NCBI RefSeq assembly: GCF_026914185.1
Contig: NC_070565.1
Location: 2,604,001 to 2,668,000 of the forward strand
Length of the DNA: 64,000 nucleotides
Direction of reading: 5' to 3'
Source of the DNA: Puccinia triticina
Lineage: Eukaryota; Basidiomycota; Pucciniomycetes; Pucciniales; Pucciniaceae
Below are positions 43,065-54,613 of the stretch, piece by piece. A model generated the notes under the pieces. The model was not told the origin of the DNA. It saw only the letters and a list, made by a program, of their open reading frames with translations, and ran no database searches. How positions within the stretch are numbered: the first letter of the stretch is position 1; each line of letters opens with the position of its first letter. The translations under genes were made by a program, and so were the position numbers.

Positions 43065-43337
43065 CGGGTGCTTGACGAGAGGAATCATGTTGGTCTGCGG
43101 ATTTTCAATCCCCTTTGCCCCAATTGTGGGGCTAAGGAAACGGTTTTTCATTTCATGAACTTCTGTCCGAAATACAGAAGCATCAGGGTGGCCTTACAAA
43201 GACACCTTAGATCTCTTCGAATCCATTTCAGGGCAGCCCAACTCAACTTGGTTCTCCGCAATCAAAAGGCTGAGAAGGCACTGTCAAGATTTCTCCAAGA
43301 TCACTCAAATTGCTTCCCCAAACATTTTCCCCAATGA
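43065..43337 (+). pseudogene. LINE reverse-transcriptase C-terminal relic
   Basis: The translation contains CPNCGAKETVFHFMNFCPKY followed by a basic helix: C-x2-C ... H ... C, the zinc-binding tail found after the RT of many non-LTR retrotransposons (zf-RVT type). Upstream homology is lost within about 80 bases. It is a 5'-truncated copy, as is usual for LINEs. Confidence 0.65.
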
Positions 43338-43385
43338 AACCTCCTCTCTCACATTCCCCAATACTCCGACTTGAAATCCCTCTAT

Positions 43386-43520
43386 TAGGACGGTTCACGT
43401 AGGGCCAAAATTAGCAAGACCAAAATAAAGTTTATCCCACGGTTCCAGCCAATTTGGCTGGGAAGGCTTGCTGATTTATAACATCAGCAGGGTTAAAAAA
43501 TCCCTACGTGGACCGTCCTA
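43386..43520. mobile_element. 135-bp MITE, copy 2
   Basis: The TIRs TAGGACGGTTCACGTAGGG and CCCTACGTGGACCGTCCTA pair at 18 of 19 positions. The flanks read TATTA on both sides if the outer TA is counted as target. It shares interior blocks with 34863-34998. Confidence 0.8.
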
Positions 43521-43977
43521 TTATTTTTGCTTTGTTCCTCCTTTTCTTTTTCTTCTAAACCCTGTCCAGTTCTGTTCCCCCACTCCTCATAAAACTAGCA
43601 CCATTGTAGTTGTGTTTGGTCAGATTTGTTGTGTGTTTCACAGAGATGTTACCTAGATTCTTAGTGTGCAATGCCATAGGCCAAAATTCACTAAAAACAA
43701 AATGTTGGTCTGCGCCAAACTTGCTCAAACGTTTCTGGCGTCGGGCAGCTGAACCCTGTAAGTTAGCTTGACCAACGTGACCACCACTTTGCAAGCGGCC
43801 AGACCAGCATTACGGCTGGCCATTGGCTGTAAAAAGATCAGATGCTTGAGAAACAATGAATAATCCAGCTTGTCTCAAACTCACAAAATGCACCAAGTCC
43901 CAAGGCGTTCAATGGGGGGGTTCATCAAACTTTGCTAAAAAATCAAGGACTCAGATGATGCAGTAGCTGGCTTTCAA
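43521..43977. other. Spacer, no gene
   Basis: Nothing recognisable in either strand. Confidence 0.3.
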
Positions 43978-44982
43978 GGGTGAAGCGCTGCGCTTTGCTA
44001 CAGAAAGCGCACAATTTAGCAAAGCAGAGAGGACCCGCGCTACACCCCCAGCCCAATTAGCGCAAGCGCAGCGGGACCATCGCTACGCTAGCGCTAAAAC
44101 TAGCGGGTCCCCACTTTCTCTCTAACCCCAAAAGCAGTGGCGTAGCGGGCGGGGCTGCTACTTTCAGCGCAGCAAAAAGGCCGCCAAATCCGCTGCGCTT
44201 TGCGCTTCGCTGCGCTTTTTGCAACAAAGCACCCACCTTGAATTGAATTATTTGCCCAAAACAGCATAGCCGGTGTGCTTTACTGAAAAAATTGGTAATT
44301 CAGTGCAGCGCAGCAGGGGACCACTAAACAGCCCACCCAAAAAGTGCTAGCGCAGCGGAACCATTGCTGCACTACCGCTGAAAGTAGTGGGTATTAGGCG
44401 GTTTTGTTTCTTCACTATCTCTCCCATGTAAATAGTGATACAAAAAATCCGCGGTCCGCATAAGTTTAGCTCTACTCTACGTTGTTTAGTTAAATAGTAA
44501 ATTGTGTTCTCTGATTTCCTTTTTCTCAACAACTCATCGTGTTTGCTTCAAAACCACTGCTTTCCTTGACAACCGTCTCTAGGTCCGTTTCTACCTTTTC
44601 ATTTCTGATCTATCATTTTCTTAATCTCTTTAGGTCTGTTGTGTTTGCCTGTCTGCCACCGCTCATCTGCTTGTGTCTGACAAACATACCACCTCCAAAG
44701 GTATGCCAAGTGTAATTCAAACAACTCATTGTGTTCAATTCAAACTCACTACTCTCCTCAACAAACATCTCTAGGTTTTTTGTGTTTTCCCGCATTCCAC
44801 CGCTCATCTACTTGTGTCTGACAAACATACCACCTACAAAGACTTTTTGTCTTATAGCGGGTCCCTACTTTTTCTCCAACCCAAAAAGCAGTAGCGCAGC
44901 GGGCAGGTCCGCTACTTTCAGCGCAGCAAAGCGGCCACCCAACCCGCTGCTCTGTGTTTTTTGCAGCGCAGCGCTTTCACCC
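43978..44982. mobile_element. GCGCAGCGG-word element cluster
   Basis: The left end GGGTGAAGCGCTGCGCT (43978) is inverted at the right end (AGCGCAGCGCTTTCACCC, ending 44982). Two homologous blocks (44110-44230 and 44870-44980) carry AGCGCAGCGG and GCTACTTTCAGCGCAGC words. Between them lies a tandem duplication of about 140 bp (44660-44701 against 44800-44841). No common target duplication was found, so more than one insertion may be involved. Confidence 0.45.
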
Positions 44983-46490
44983 ATGTGTATCAGCAAGGAA
45001 AACCAGCAGGATGGTCCACATTGCCTGGGCCTAGATTTGTCCACCTGGGCAGGCAAGAACTTGTAATTTTGTCAGCAAAGCCTTCCAGATGTAGCATTGC
45101 TAAAGGGATTGCTTATGCAGGATCTTTTTAAAGTTTATGCAGGTAGAGGGTATCCAGGAGGCCTGCGGTCTGGAGGATGCCCAACTGGAGCTGGACCTGG
45201 TGCTGGATGGCGGCGAGGAGCTAGAGTAGTGGTGGGCGGCGAGTATCTGTTTCTGGGCCTTGCCCTGGCTAAACATGAAGCCCTTCATCCATTGGCCGGC
45301 CACACACACACACTCAGTTCAGTCTCTGCATCTCTCCCTGAACCTTGGCAGACAGCACTCACAATTCTGTCTTGATGATCTCGAGCTCCTTCTGTGCCGC
45401 TCAAGCTGGTGCTCAAGTGATTGGTGGTACAAGGTTCCGCCCGCAAGTTCTCACACAGACTGCGGTGTTCCTCATTGAACAATATCATCGACTTGTTCCG
45501 GATCGGGGCGGCTGCTTGTGCTACAGAGTCAGAGTGCTCTTTTTACCCCAACAAAAGAAAAAAGCATTAAAAAATCAATGCAAGATTGCAGAGAGAGAGT
45601 AGGGAGACTGACTGAGGGCGCGTCTCCAGCTTGGCGGGGATAGCCAGCAAATGAGAGGGGGGCTATAAGAATTTAAGTCTGGGCTTGAGGCTGCGGATGA
45701 TGGTGTTAGCGCCAATCAACATATAGTGGCGAGGATCTTATTGGCGAAGGCGGCAACAGGGAGGACACAAATAGTTGGTACCCACGTGGGTGCAGTACTG
45801 ATTGAACTCGGAGGAGATCCAGGTCACAAGCTAAGGTGTTGAGGCTGAAAGGAAAGATGAGAACATGAGCCTGGTTACTGTTTGTGAAAAGCATTTGGTT
45901 TGCTTTGTTGGACCTTTGGCTCCATTTGACAACCATTGGCCAAGGAACCAACCTTCCCTGATGGGTTGTTAACAACAGATGGTGGGATTCTTGGAAAAAA
46001 ACCAGGGCTTGGGGGCCGTGACAAATACGGAACTCAAAACCTGAAGGCACAGTACCATAGTTTAAAGGATTTAGCCGTGGTAAGATTCCTTGTTGGGGTT
46101 GACATTGCTTGTTTTGTGGCTTGGTTGAATCAAGCTGGAAAGGGTGTCCAATCAGGTCGGGCAAATCAGTCAATGAAAGAATCACCAAAAGGGAGAGGTT
46201 TCTGTCAGGGTGGGAGGTGCCTTTCCAAATTGGAATTGCAAACAAAACATGTTTCTTAGATCAATGGCGTGGCTGAAACACAGATCAAGTTGTCTGAGAC
46301 GTGGAATTACTGCACCGGATGGTGAAACATTGTGCAAACAAATGAGGGAAGGGGTCTAAGGTTGGCAAGGCTGAAACATGGCTTGATGTGACAAGGGGTG
46401 AAACAACTGATACCTTCCAAAATTCAACTATTAGGGAGGGGGGTGAAACATCTTGCAAGCGGAAGAGGGAAGCGGTGTAAGATTTCAAAG
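44983..46490. other. Region without a recognised gene
   Basis: Several frames of 70-180 residues are open, the longest on the minus strand at 45706-46245. None shows a known motif, signal peptide or consistent splice pattern. A degraded transposon or pseudogene is possible. Confidence 0.3.
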
Positions 46491-46493
46491 AAT

Positions 46494-47222
46494 CTGATGT
46501 AACAGCAATTTAATCCTGATAAGCGACAACGACGATGATGACTCTGACTCCCAGCACTAACACACCTGATGTAACAGCAATTTAATCCTGATGAGCAACA
46601 ACGACGATGATGACTCTGACTCCCAGCACTAACACACCTGCGGTAACGCAGGGTTGATTCTTATTTGAGTTTTTAATATGAAGGACGCGCGAGAGATTTT
46701 GATTAGTCTCTTCTTCACGTTGATAGTATAAGCGCGTTAAGTTTATTTCAATGATATAAAAGAAAAATAAACTATTTAACAATAAGTAAAGACTTTAAGC
46801 GAACCTGATGTAACAGCAATTTAATCCTGATAAGCGACAACGACGATGATGACTCTGACTCCCAGCACTAACACACCTAAGTAACAAAAACAGTTGAACA
46901 AGAGAAGAAAAGAAAACAAAGAATAAATGATTAGGTCAAATGATGAGAACAACGAGATTATGAAAATGATAAAATGGGGCATACCTGCGGTAACGCAGGG
47001 TTGATTTTTATTTGAGTTTTTAATATGAAGGACGCGCAAGAGATTTTGATCTGTGGTTGTATTGGAATGGGATGGGAAAGATGGGAAAGAATAGGGAAGG
47101 AAAAAGGAAAAAGGAAAAGGTGATGTTTTTCAGCTACGTTGTCTTGTTTGTTATTCTTGAGGGAATTCCAATGAGAAATGTGCTTACTAGTCTCTTCTTC
47201 ACGTTGATAGTATAAGCGCGTG
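46494..47222. repeat. Mosaic of segmental duplications
   Basis: Unit P (core GTAACAGCAATTTAATCCTG, about 72 bp) occurs at about 46498, 46567 and 46808. Unit Q (core GCGGTAACGCAGGGTTGATT, about 70 bp) occurs at about 46639 and 46985. Unit R (core CTTCTTCACGTTGATAGTAT) occurs at about 46709 and 47193. The order P-P-Q-R, P-Q-R suggests duplication of a larger block followed by loss and insertion. Confidence 0.75.
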
Positions 47223-47470
47223 AAGAAGAGACCAGTATGGTTGCGCGGCTGAGTTCGGTTTTGATGGTGGGGGATTGATCGATTAGGTTAGGTTAGGGCT
47301 TTGGCCAATACTTTCCGGATGCGAGTGAAAATTGACTTTGCTGCGCATACTTGATGCGCAGGATCGCGTGGGATTTGTCATCACTTAACAAGCGGAGTCG
47401 TTGTTGATGAGTGGTGGGCGTAAGAAGCACAGGTATAAAAGGGTGCCATTTTTTGGCCATTTTGTCCTCC

Positions 47471-48130
47471 ACGCACCCCCACCTAGGCACTTTAAAGCCA
47501 CGGGGGTGTGTCAAAGGGAATGGGGGCTTAGGGTACTGGTTAGTGGGATTCGCACCAGCCCTACTGAGTTAAAACTCACGGGTTTTTCTTGGTTTTGATA
47601 AGAGGAAACCCTTGAACCAAAGTTCCATAAGTTACAGGTTTTAGCAACGGTGGGCCAGCTACGCTAACCGTAGCGTAGCGGAATTCCGCTACATTTTAGC
47701 GTAGCGTTAGCGGAATTGCGCCTTTCTGCGCTAACGCTACGCGCAAGGGGTGCACAGCTAATTTAGCTGTTAGCGTAGCGTTAGCGCAGATGCGCGCAAT
47801 TGCGCTAACGCTACACACGCAGGGCGCAAAAGAGGGCGCGCTACGGTGCGCCACAGTGCTTTTAGCTGAAAAAAAGGCCTTTTTTTCCGCTAAAAGCGCT
47901 GTAGCGCAGCGTAGCGTAGCTTAGTGACTGTAGCGGCGTGCTAACACTAACAAAGAATTGGCGCGCTGTTAGCGCCGCTGAAACGTAGCGCAGCGTAGCG
48001 GCGCTAACAGCGCGCTAACGCTACTCAAAATGGGCAGGCGCTTTTTGCCGCTACGCTAACGCTAAGTGGCCCTGTAGCGTAGTGTAGCGTAGCGGCCCAC
48101 CGTTGGTTTTAGTGAACTTAGATTCGTGGA
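47471..48130 (+). repeat. Dispersed repeat, copy 2 (interrupted)
   Basis: Homologous to the reverse complement of 10640-10825. The match runs to 47644 and resumes at 48106, around the element at 47645-48105. Confidence 0.7.
47645..48105. mobile_element. GTAGCGTTAGCG-word hAT-like element, 461 bp
   Basis: TIRs CAACGGTGGGCC and GGCCCACCGTTG are perfect and flanked by a 7-bp duplication GTTTTAG (47638-47644 and 48106-48112; 8 bp with one mismatch). Copy 1 of the host repeat shows the site unduplicated. Nearly the whole interior is made of TAGCGTTAGCGC/GCTAACGCTACG words. CA..GGTGGGC ends and 7-8 bp duplications fit hAT. A hAT transposase gene lies just downstream, but no relation is shown. Confidence 0.82.
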
Positions 48131-49639
48131 GAGCAAGAGGTTTGATATTGTTGTTCTTTGAATAGAACAACAAGGCCATATTGCGACTTACCAATTTGGG
48201 ATGAAGATTGTGTCTCCTGGTGGAGACATAGTACCAGCCAAAGCTAAATTTACGCTCAAAATTGACAACGGTGGCTATGTGTAAACAGGGGTCAGCAAGG
48301 AAGAAAGAAAAAGCATGGAGACTTCACTTAATCTAACCTGGGCAGCACATCACGTCAAGGGCCATCTGTAAGAGTCCGTGGTGATTATTTCTGTTCCTCT
48401 TCTGCTCGGTCCATCACACAAGTCCGTTTATTGGCGCGCCTTCATCCAAAAACAGGCCGCTGGAGAGCCATGCATCGAACGGGTCCCATGAAGTTTTGGC
48501 TGATCTGGCTACAGCTGCCACGCCAAGCCTTGATAAAACACCAGTTGGCTGGAGGGAAGTAAATCAGCTAAATTGGTAAGTGATTATAACAACAGGCTTC
48601 ATCTTACTTTTGCGGGTGCTTTTTTGCTGGTTTTGGGGCTGAAGTTGCTTCTCTAGGCTTATACCAAGTATTGTACATCTTGCAGGTGAGATTGATCGCC
48701 TCAGTTATCCACTCCTGTGGCCATTTGGCCAGCTTAAAATACTCATCTTTAAAAGATGGATGGAGCACTAGAAGTTGAAGGAAATGTTTTGATTAGTTTA
48801 AATTCTAATGATAAGTTTTTAAGTTGCTAAAAAAATTCACCCATTGCAATTCTATAAATTGGAGAACAGTCAGTCAATGAGTAGTACTTGTTTGTGATCC
48901 CACGCCCCGCATGGAATGTGTTCTGTAAAGCAGGAGGGTAATCTCCATCTTCATTTGCAATCACATTGGAAAGAACGGCCGTGATTTGGTTGATCATGAC
49001 AACGACTTTGTCAACACATGTTGATACTTGAAGGGTGAGATTGTGAAAGGGCTTCAGGACCTGCACCAGGTCAGCTGCCAAGTTGAGGTCCTTGTGCTTT
49101 AGATGAGTGTTGCAATGGGTTCAGAATTGCTTATCACGTTGCCACAAGAGACTGCGGTGGAAGTTAAGTCAAAGTGGTCTCCCCCCAAAAAATGAGAACA
49201 AAATCAAACTTACATTGCCTCCTTGCATCTGAGCTTGCTCTTAATTTGAATGTATGTGGAGTTCCAGCAATTTGGGACGTCGCGATCAATGTTGTGCAGC
49301 TTCCTGCAATTATTTTCTTGGAAAATCTTGATGAACTTGGCCTTAGAGTTTGGCGACTTCTTCAGTTTAGTCGCAATCGCACAGAACTGAGAAAAAAATC
49401 AGGTAAGCATTTCTTGAAACAAGATCAAGGGATAGTGAGTTCACACTGACCTTTGCAAGGGTTCAACGGCACATTTCAGAAGTATATTTATCATCCTCAT
49501 CTTTGTCCTCGATGTCTTTGAGTTCGGACTAAGGGTGGGACCCGGAGTTTGGGACGGGGCATGAGGCTCATCCCGAAGCACAGACCCCAGACTGATTGGG
49601 GCATGCCCTGAACCCCGGGGATGGAACCAAAAAAATCCA

Positions 49640-50290
49640 ACCCCAGAGGGGAATCTATTCCTCGCCGCTGGAGGCTCGGACCATAAAGTCGAGGGGGAGG
49701 CCGGTGATGGCAAGCATAGGAGTGGGAAAGCCCTTGTTCTCGGCGTTCACAGAGATGATCTTGGGGGGTAGTGAGGTCTGGGGGAAGGCCCGGGCGGTCT
49801 CGAGGCCAATGTGGAACAGCAATCCGAGCGCATGGATTGCCGACCTCTTGAGCTCCGTCCAGCTAAGACCCTGTGCAGCTACCCTTCCCGCACCCAGGCA
49901 TCTGCTGATCAGCGCTGCTCCTATACCCCTTGCGAATTCCCTGCAACGCCCCCCGTCAGCTGCGACAAAAGCCCGTTTGGCGTCAGCCCTTGCGCTTGGC
50001 CAAGCACTGTTGACGTCCTGGCCGCCCAGGAAGGCGACGAGCTTCTTCTGGGGCTCGTTGTTCCTCCACAATCTGCCCACATGGAGCGGGGGCACGTGGG
50101 CGGGCGTCGGTAGGAGGCTGGCTTGGTAGTAGGCCTTGATGACCAGCCAGCGGGCCTCGTCGGAGGAGGTGTGGTGGAAAGCGGCGGAGGGGATGTCACT
50201 GGCGTGCTTTCTGAGCAGGTGGCATGGAATTTGTTTAGGGCAAGGGGAAGGAGGGGCCAGTCCTTATTTGCCTCAAGGAATGGTACCAAG
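49640..50290 (-). CDS. Unrecognised ORF within the transposase gene
   Basis: The frame stays open for more than 200 codons on the minus strand if read from about 50240, ending at 49655. It includes SDEARWLVIKAYYQASLLP, PPLHVGRLWRNNEPQKKLVA and FLGGQDVNSAW. The amino-acid make-up and the lack of low complexity suggest real coding sequence. No family is recognised. The overlapping frame at 49921-50289 may be an upstream exon or a shadow. It lies in a GC-rich insert between two parts of the hAT transposase, so it is probably cargo of another element. Confidence 0.4.
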
Positions 50291-50379
50291 CCTTTGATGG
50301 CCCATTGTAATCCCGTTTCATCATCATTTAAATCTGAGATGGTGCGTGATGAACTCTTTGTTGTAAATCAGATTATTAT

Positions 50380-51160
50380 TTTAAGCCAGTAGTAGTAACA
50401 GAGTGACTAACAAAACAATAAGAAAAATAAGAATCATAAGTGCCATGAGTTAACAAGAAAGAGTGATGAAGAAAAATAAAAACTACTAACAGAATAAAGA
50501 AGCTATCTTCACAAATGAACTGAACACAAGCAACAACAATGTAGAACAACCAGAACTAGAACAACAAGCAAACTAAATAAAACAAACATGATTTAGTTTT
50601 GAAATCTAACAAAGTAAATGATAAGTAACAGAAACAAATGCTGTGACTTCAATTTTCTTGATGATTTCTCCTTGTGAAACAACGTTGACTTTCAATTCTT
50701 GAGCTAACTGAGTTGTTAAACAGACATTGGTGTAAGCAAGTGATTGAGTTTTTCCTGTGTAGATTTGCTCTTTACCTGAGTAGCTGAAACTTTTGATTGA
50801 CAGCTTTTTGAGTGTACTGAATCGGTGAGTTAGCGTTGTATTCCAAACCTGAGTTTAATCCGTGAATCAAACAAGAAAAACAAGCGTCTAGAAACTTTGG
50901 CCAGTTGGGCCCGGCTTTTGGACACACTTCCACGCGTACATCACATAATGAATATGCATTACGCGCGTGTCTACAAATTACACTCAACAAAATCATTGTG
51001 AGTCGTATGAGTAAAATATGCATAAAATGAATTTTGAGCAGAGAAGAGGGTTGAAAACTCAAAAAAAAGATGCACCCTTGCCCCCATCCTCCAAGCCTGT
51101 CATGACCCGTGGTTTGGTGCATTATGTGAGTCCCATCCCAATTCCCTAACCCTGGGGCAT
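50380..51160. other. AT-rich part of the insert in the transposase gene
   Basis: No gene recognised. Short A-rich direct repeats (AACAACAA words). Its ends were not defined. Confidence 0.3.
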
Positions 51161-52639
51161 ACACCTCGTGGCATGGCCCAAAAGACGGGGTTTGGGTCCC
51201 AGCCTTAGTTTGGACAAAGTTAGTACATCTTCATCTGCAAGTTTGCCATTTTTTTTGCCAACCATTTCCTCCTCCTCCTCATCTGATACCGCTAATACAC
51301 ACTCATCATCTTCAAAGCTTTCAACAAGATCACATGGTTCATACTCTTTGTCTGATTTGTCTAACTCAGAAGCCTCGGGGGTGCCCTTCTTGGCGCGCGC
51401 AAAAGGTTGGAGTATGGCCTTGACAATAAGATTAAGGATATGTGCAAAGAACCGTATCCACTGTCCCTCACCTTTAAAGCACTTCCACTTGAGTTTTTCT
51501 AGCTCGTCAATTATTGTACCATTATTGGCCGCGTTGTCGGATAAAATACCGCAGATCTAAGTACAGCAGCAGTTTTTTTTTAGTTGAATTAATTAGAGAA
51601 TCCAAAAGAAATCATACTCAGTTTGTCAAGCCAAACCTTTCCACAATGAATTGAACAATGCCAGCCAAGTATGCACCGGTATGTTGTTTTTGAAGTAGAA
51701 CAAAGTTGAGGAGCTTTGCAATTGGTCCAACATTACCAGCATCATTGTCTGAGAGACATTATATCACGGCCCCCATTAAATCAAATCCATTAGGAGTCTG
51801 CCATGCGTCAACCCCCAAGTACAGTGCCCCCTCGTAAGTCTGAATAGAGATGAGGCAAGGCTTCAGTATTTTATTGAAATGAAATTGAAATGAATAAGTA
51901 TAAAAGAAGGCACACCTCAAATTCTTGGCATAAATCTTCCTGAACGGACAAATATAACATGTGAATTGCATTCAAAACCATCTTGCAATTAGGGAGATGG
52001 TTGAGGATTGTTGGATGCAGGAGTTTCTTGAAGCTGGGGGATTCCAAGGCTGAAAATGGCTTGGCTTCCTTGACACACCAAATCACACATCTTTGAAAAA
52101 CCTAAGGAGAGACAACCAATCAGATGAGTGAGAAAAAATATTAAGAAAAGGGAAAAACACCTGCTTCCCATGGGTCAATATCTCCTGTGCCAGATACACC
52201 CACCTCTGCAAGTGAATTGTTATCCAAGTGTTTTTGTTGCTTCCTCATACATTGGCAGGCATGAGAAAGCAGATTACTGCATGATGACTCATATACAGGT
52301 CAATTGAATGTCTTACCACATCTGATTGCATTGCTTTAGCTATCATTTCCGTTTGGTGATTAAAAAAATAAACACTTACATCTTACATCTCCAGGCAATC
52401 ATCCGGCGCCTGAATTTGTTGAGCTGTGCAGAAAGCTCTGGCAGATTGTACAAAGAGTATGCTGAACTGACTTGATTCCGAGAAAGTCTCTTTGCATGTT
52501 CTACAAGTGGAGATTGTATCTGTCAATATGATGATTAATTAATCACTGAAAAGAATACATAGCAAAATGTAATTAATTTATTAAAAACTTACCAAGACAT
52601 TGCTCATCCGTTGTGGTCATTATTCCTGTGTTTGTAGGA

Positions 52640-53790
52640 GGAAAAATTCAAACTTTTATGAATAACCCCTAGTCACCCACTGAAACCACCCTCATATCTC
52701 TACCGGATCAGAAGATACAGAAATCACCCCTTTCACGCACCAGTCCGAGTAGGTTCACACACAGACTCAACTCTTGGCTACCGTACTTGGCATAATGCAT
52801 ACGGCACATGAATTACTTTTCTTCCTTCCTTTTATCAGTCCTCACCTCCCATTTTCCCTTGCATATGTTTGTTTCCCATTTGAATATCTTTGATCTTGGA
52901 AAATCCGTGTATGAATATATATGATCCTGTTTGCATATCAAAGGGACGCATTGTAGATAGACTAGCTAAATTCCCTCAGTTGTACTTTCTTGAGTTTCCA
53001 TCATCCCGGTTGTATTTTGATTCCTCAATTAGCTTATTGTTTTTGTCTTCTGAACGCTGTTTTCCAAGCCTCTCTTGGTGGTTCATGATTCTACTCGAGG
53101 ATATTGGTTGGCTGTTGGGGATATGCTGTTGTTGCAGATATGCAGCTCAAGGATATAGGTGGCTGTTGGGGGATATGGGGTGGGTGGAGATTGCATGCTG
53201 TGCAGCCGCCGGTCACAGGAACCTAGATGGGCAGATGTTGGTGAGGAATATCCAAATACCCGCTGGATTCTCCCAGAAATCCAGACATCCGCTAACCGCC
53301 GGCGGATACCCGCAGGCATGGGGAAGATACCTGTCAGCGGATAGCGGATGCAAAGTGGCCATCTCTAAATTTTGAACACCATTCAGCACTTCCCAAAAAG
53401 GTTGCTTTGAGGGGGGGGGTCATTCTTGAGTTTTTCAACTTTTTATGCCTCCCATCCTGTATCTAACCAGGTATGCCATGGGGGAAAAAATCATAGCTTC
53501 CACAATTTTGAGATTCACAGGTTGAGAGATGCACCTTAATCAGAAGGTCTGGTGGCCTCATCACAGGAGGGGCTGAGGGCAGCTCACCCAAGAGCAAGCA
53601 GGTTGCAGTAGGTTGGATTTGCTGCAGTAGGGCCATGGCCTGCCATGGCAGCCATTTCACATCCTGCACAGCCATGTGTACAAGATGTGAGGCTGTACTT
53701 TGTATAAAAAATTATTGCAAATGTGAGCAGACCCAGAAAACTGGCAATATATGCTGTACATGTATTCATTTTCAAGTTCCAGCAAACAAA
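52640..53790. other. Spacer with GGATA/TATCC words, no gene
   Basis: GGATAT and GGATACCCGC words cluster at 53080-53340, similar in style to the other word arrays. Open frames here have no recognisable content. Confidence 0.35.
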
Positions 53791-53973
53791 TATGGTCTTC
53801 AAAGTTGAAGTTCATGCATGTATAAATGCATAAATCATAAATTCATAAAACTTTGTTTGCAGGGGATCTCACCAATCTGCTTAAGTAATCTTTGGCTTTC
53901 CCAGCCAAAGAATTTTCATGAATTTATGATTTACGCATTTATGCATGCATGAATTCCAACTTTGAAAACCATA
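53791..53973. mobile_element. 183-bp MITE with about 60-bp TIRs
   Basis: Left arm from TATGGTCTTCAAAGTTGAA, right arm ending TTCCAACTTTGAAAACCATA. The arms are near-complementary for about 60 bp (GCATGTATAAATGCATAAAT against ATTTACGCATTTATGCATGC). TA bounds both ends. Related in its ends to 63363-63540. Confidence 0.8.
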
Positions 53974-54152
53974 AAAGGTTTCAGCAAAAGAAGGCATTAT
54001 GGAACTTGGTCAGCAAAAGACTAGGGGGCAGGCAGGCATCATGGAACCTAGTAGGGGCCAGCCCATCGACAGGGGAGACAACACAGGGGATGTCGGCACC
54101 ACTTTTTGTTCGGGTGCCTGTCAGCCCGGTTACGGGGGACCGAGTGGGTTGT

Positions 54153-54247
54153 GGTCAATATGGGGGTCGAACCCATGACATCCGCATGACATCTTCCCGA
54201 AGGGCGTGATATTAGTACGGCGCTCTAACCAACTGAGCTAATCGACC
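54153..54247 (-). tRNA. tRNA-Ile(AAT) with a 22-nt intron
   Basis: On the minus strand all cloverleaf parts can be drawn. Acceptor GGTCGAT/ATTGACC has one G-U pair. The D-arm is GCTC/GAGC with AGTTGGTTA. The anticodon arm is CCGTA/TGCGG with loop CTAATA-A. The T-arm is ATGGG/CCCAT with TTCGACC. The intron (TCACGCCCTTCGGGAAGATGTC) sits one base after the anticodon, the canonical nuclear position. The discriminator base and CCA are not needed in the gene. It looks functional. Confidence 0.9.
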
Positions 54248-54613
54248 CTTGACCACGGGAGCCCGCGGAAATCCGCCAATTTGATTTTGTCACTTGTTCC
54301 CATCTTTGAAGACTGCTCACACGCACCGTGGTGAGGAGTAAACACCTCTTCACAAAACTAACAAAATCCTCATGGAAAATTCACGCGGAGGGGAGGGTCG
54401 GCGAGGCTTGTCACCAAGGGAGAGATCGTAGCACTTGAACGGAGCAGGTCAACATCATGTCAGACCAAGGAAGTTTTACCTGGTTTCGCCTGCGTCATGA
54501 AATGGGTAGAAATTTCATAGAGATAAGTGAATGTTGTAGTTCCGAGTAAAGAATACAACTACACCATCTTATTCTTCTGAAAATAAACGTTAGGGCAAAG
54601 AAGAGTCGACATT
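54248..54613. other. Spacer upstream of tRNA-Ile, no gene
   Basis: No coding pattern or repeat recognised. Confidence 0.3.

Larger units (their letters stand above)
48600..52620 (-). pseudogene. hAT-family transposase, decayed and interrupted
   Basis: Read on the minus strand from 52620: a short first exon (MTTTDEQCL), LYNLPELSAQLNKFRRRM (about 52390-52500), HTLNHLP-type and LGVDAWQTPNGFDLMGAV (51770-51850), HTGAYLAGIVQFIVERFG, then DNAANN and FAHILNLIVKAIL with an acidic tract (51170-51556). After a gap, DRDVPNCWNSTY (49190-49395), LVQVLKPFHNLTLQVST to YYSLTDCSPIYRIAM (48838-49090) and VLHPSFKDEYFKLAKWP (48600-48776) follow. This order is that of the RNase H-fold and C-terminal dimerisation region of hAT transposases. 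A TAA interrupts after GAVI, and 49450-51160 is foreign sequence, so it is inactive. Introns are about 60-100 nt. Confidence 0.8.

Noticed and set aside
45706..46245. 179-residue minus-strand frame
   Set aside because: No domain, signal peptide or repeat family recognised; not enough to call a gene.
49596..50129. 177-residue plus-strand frame
   Set aside because: It is antisense to the better-formed minus-strand frame, which has normal amino-acid composition.
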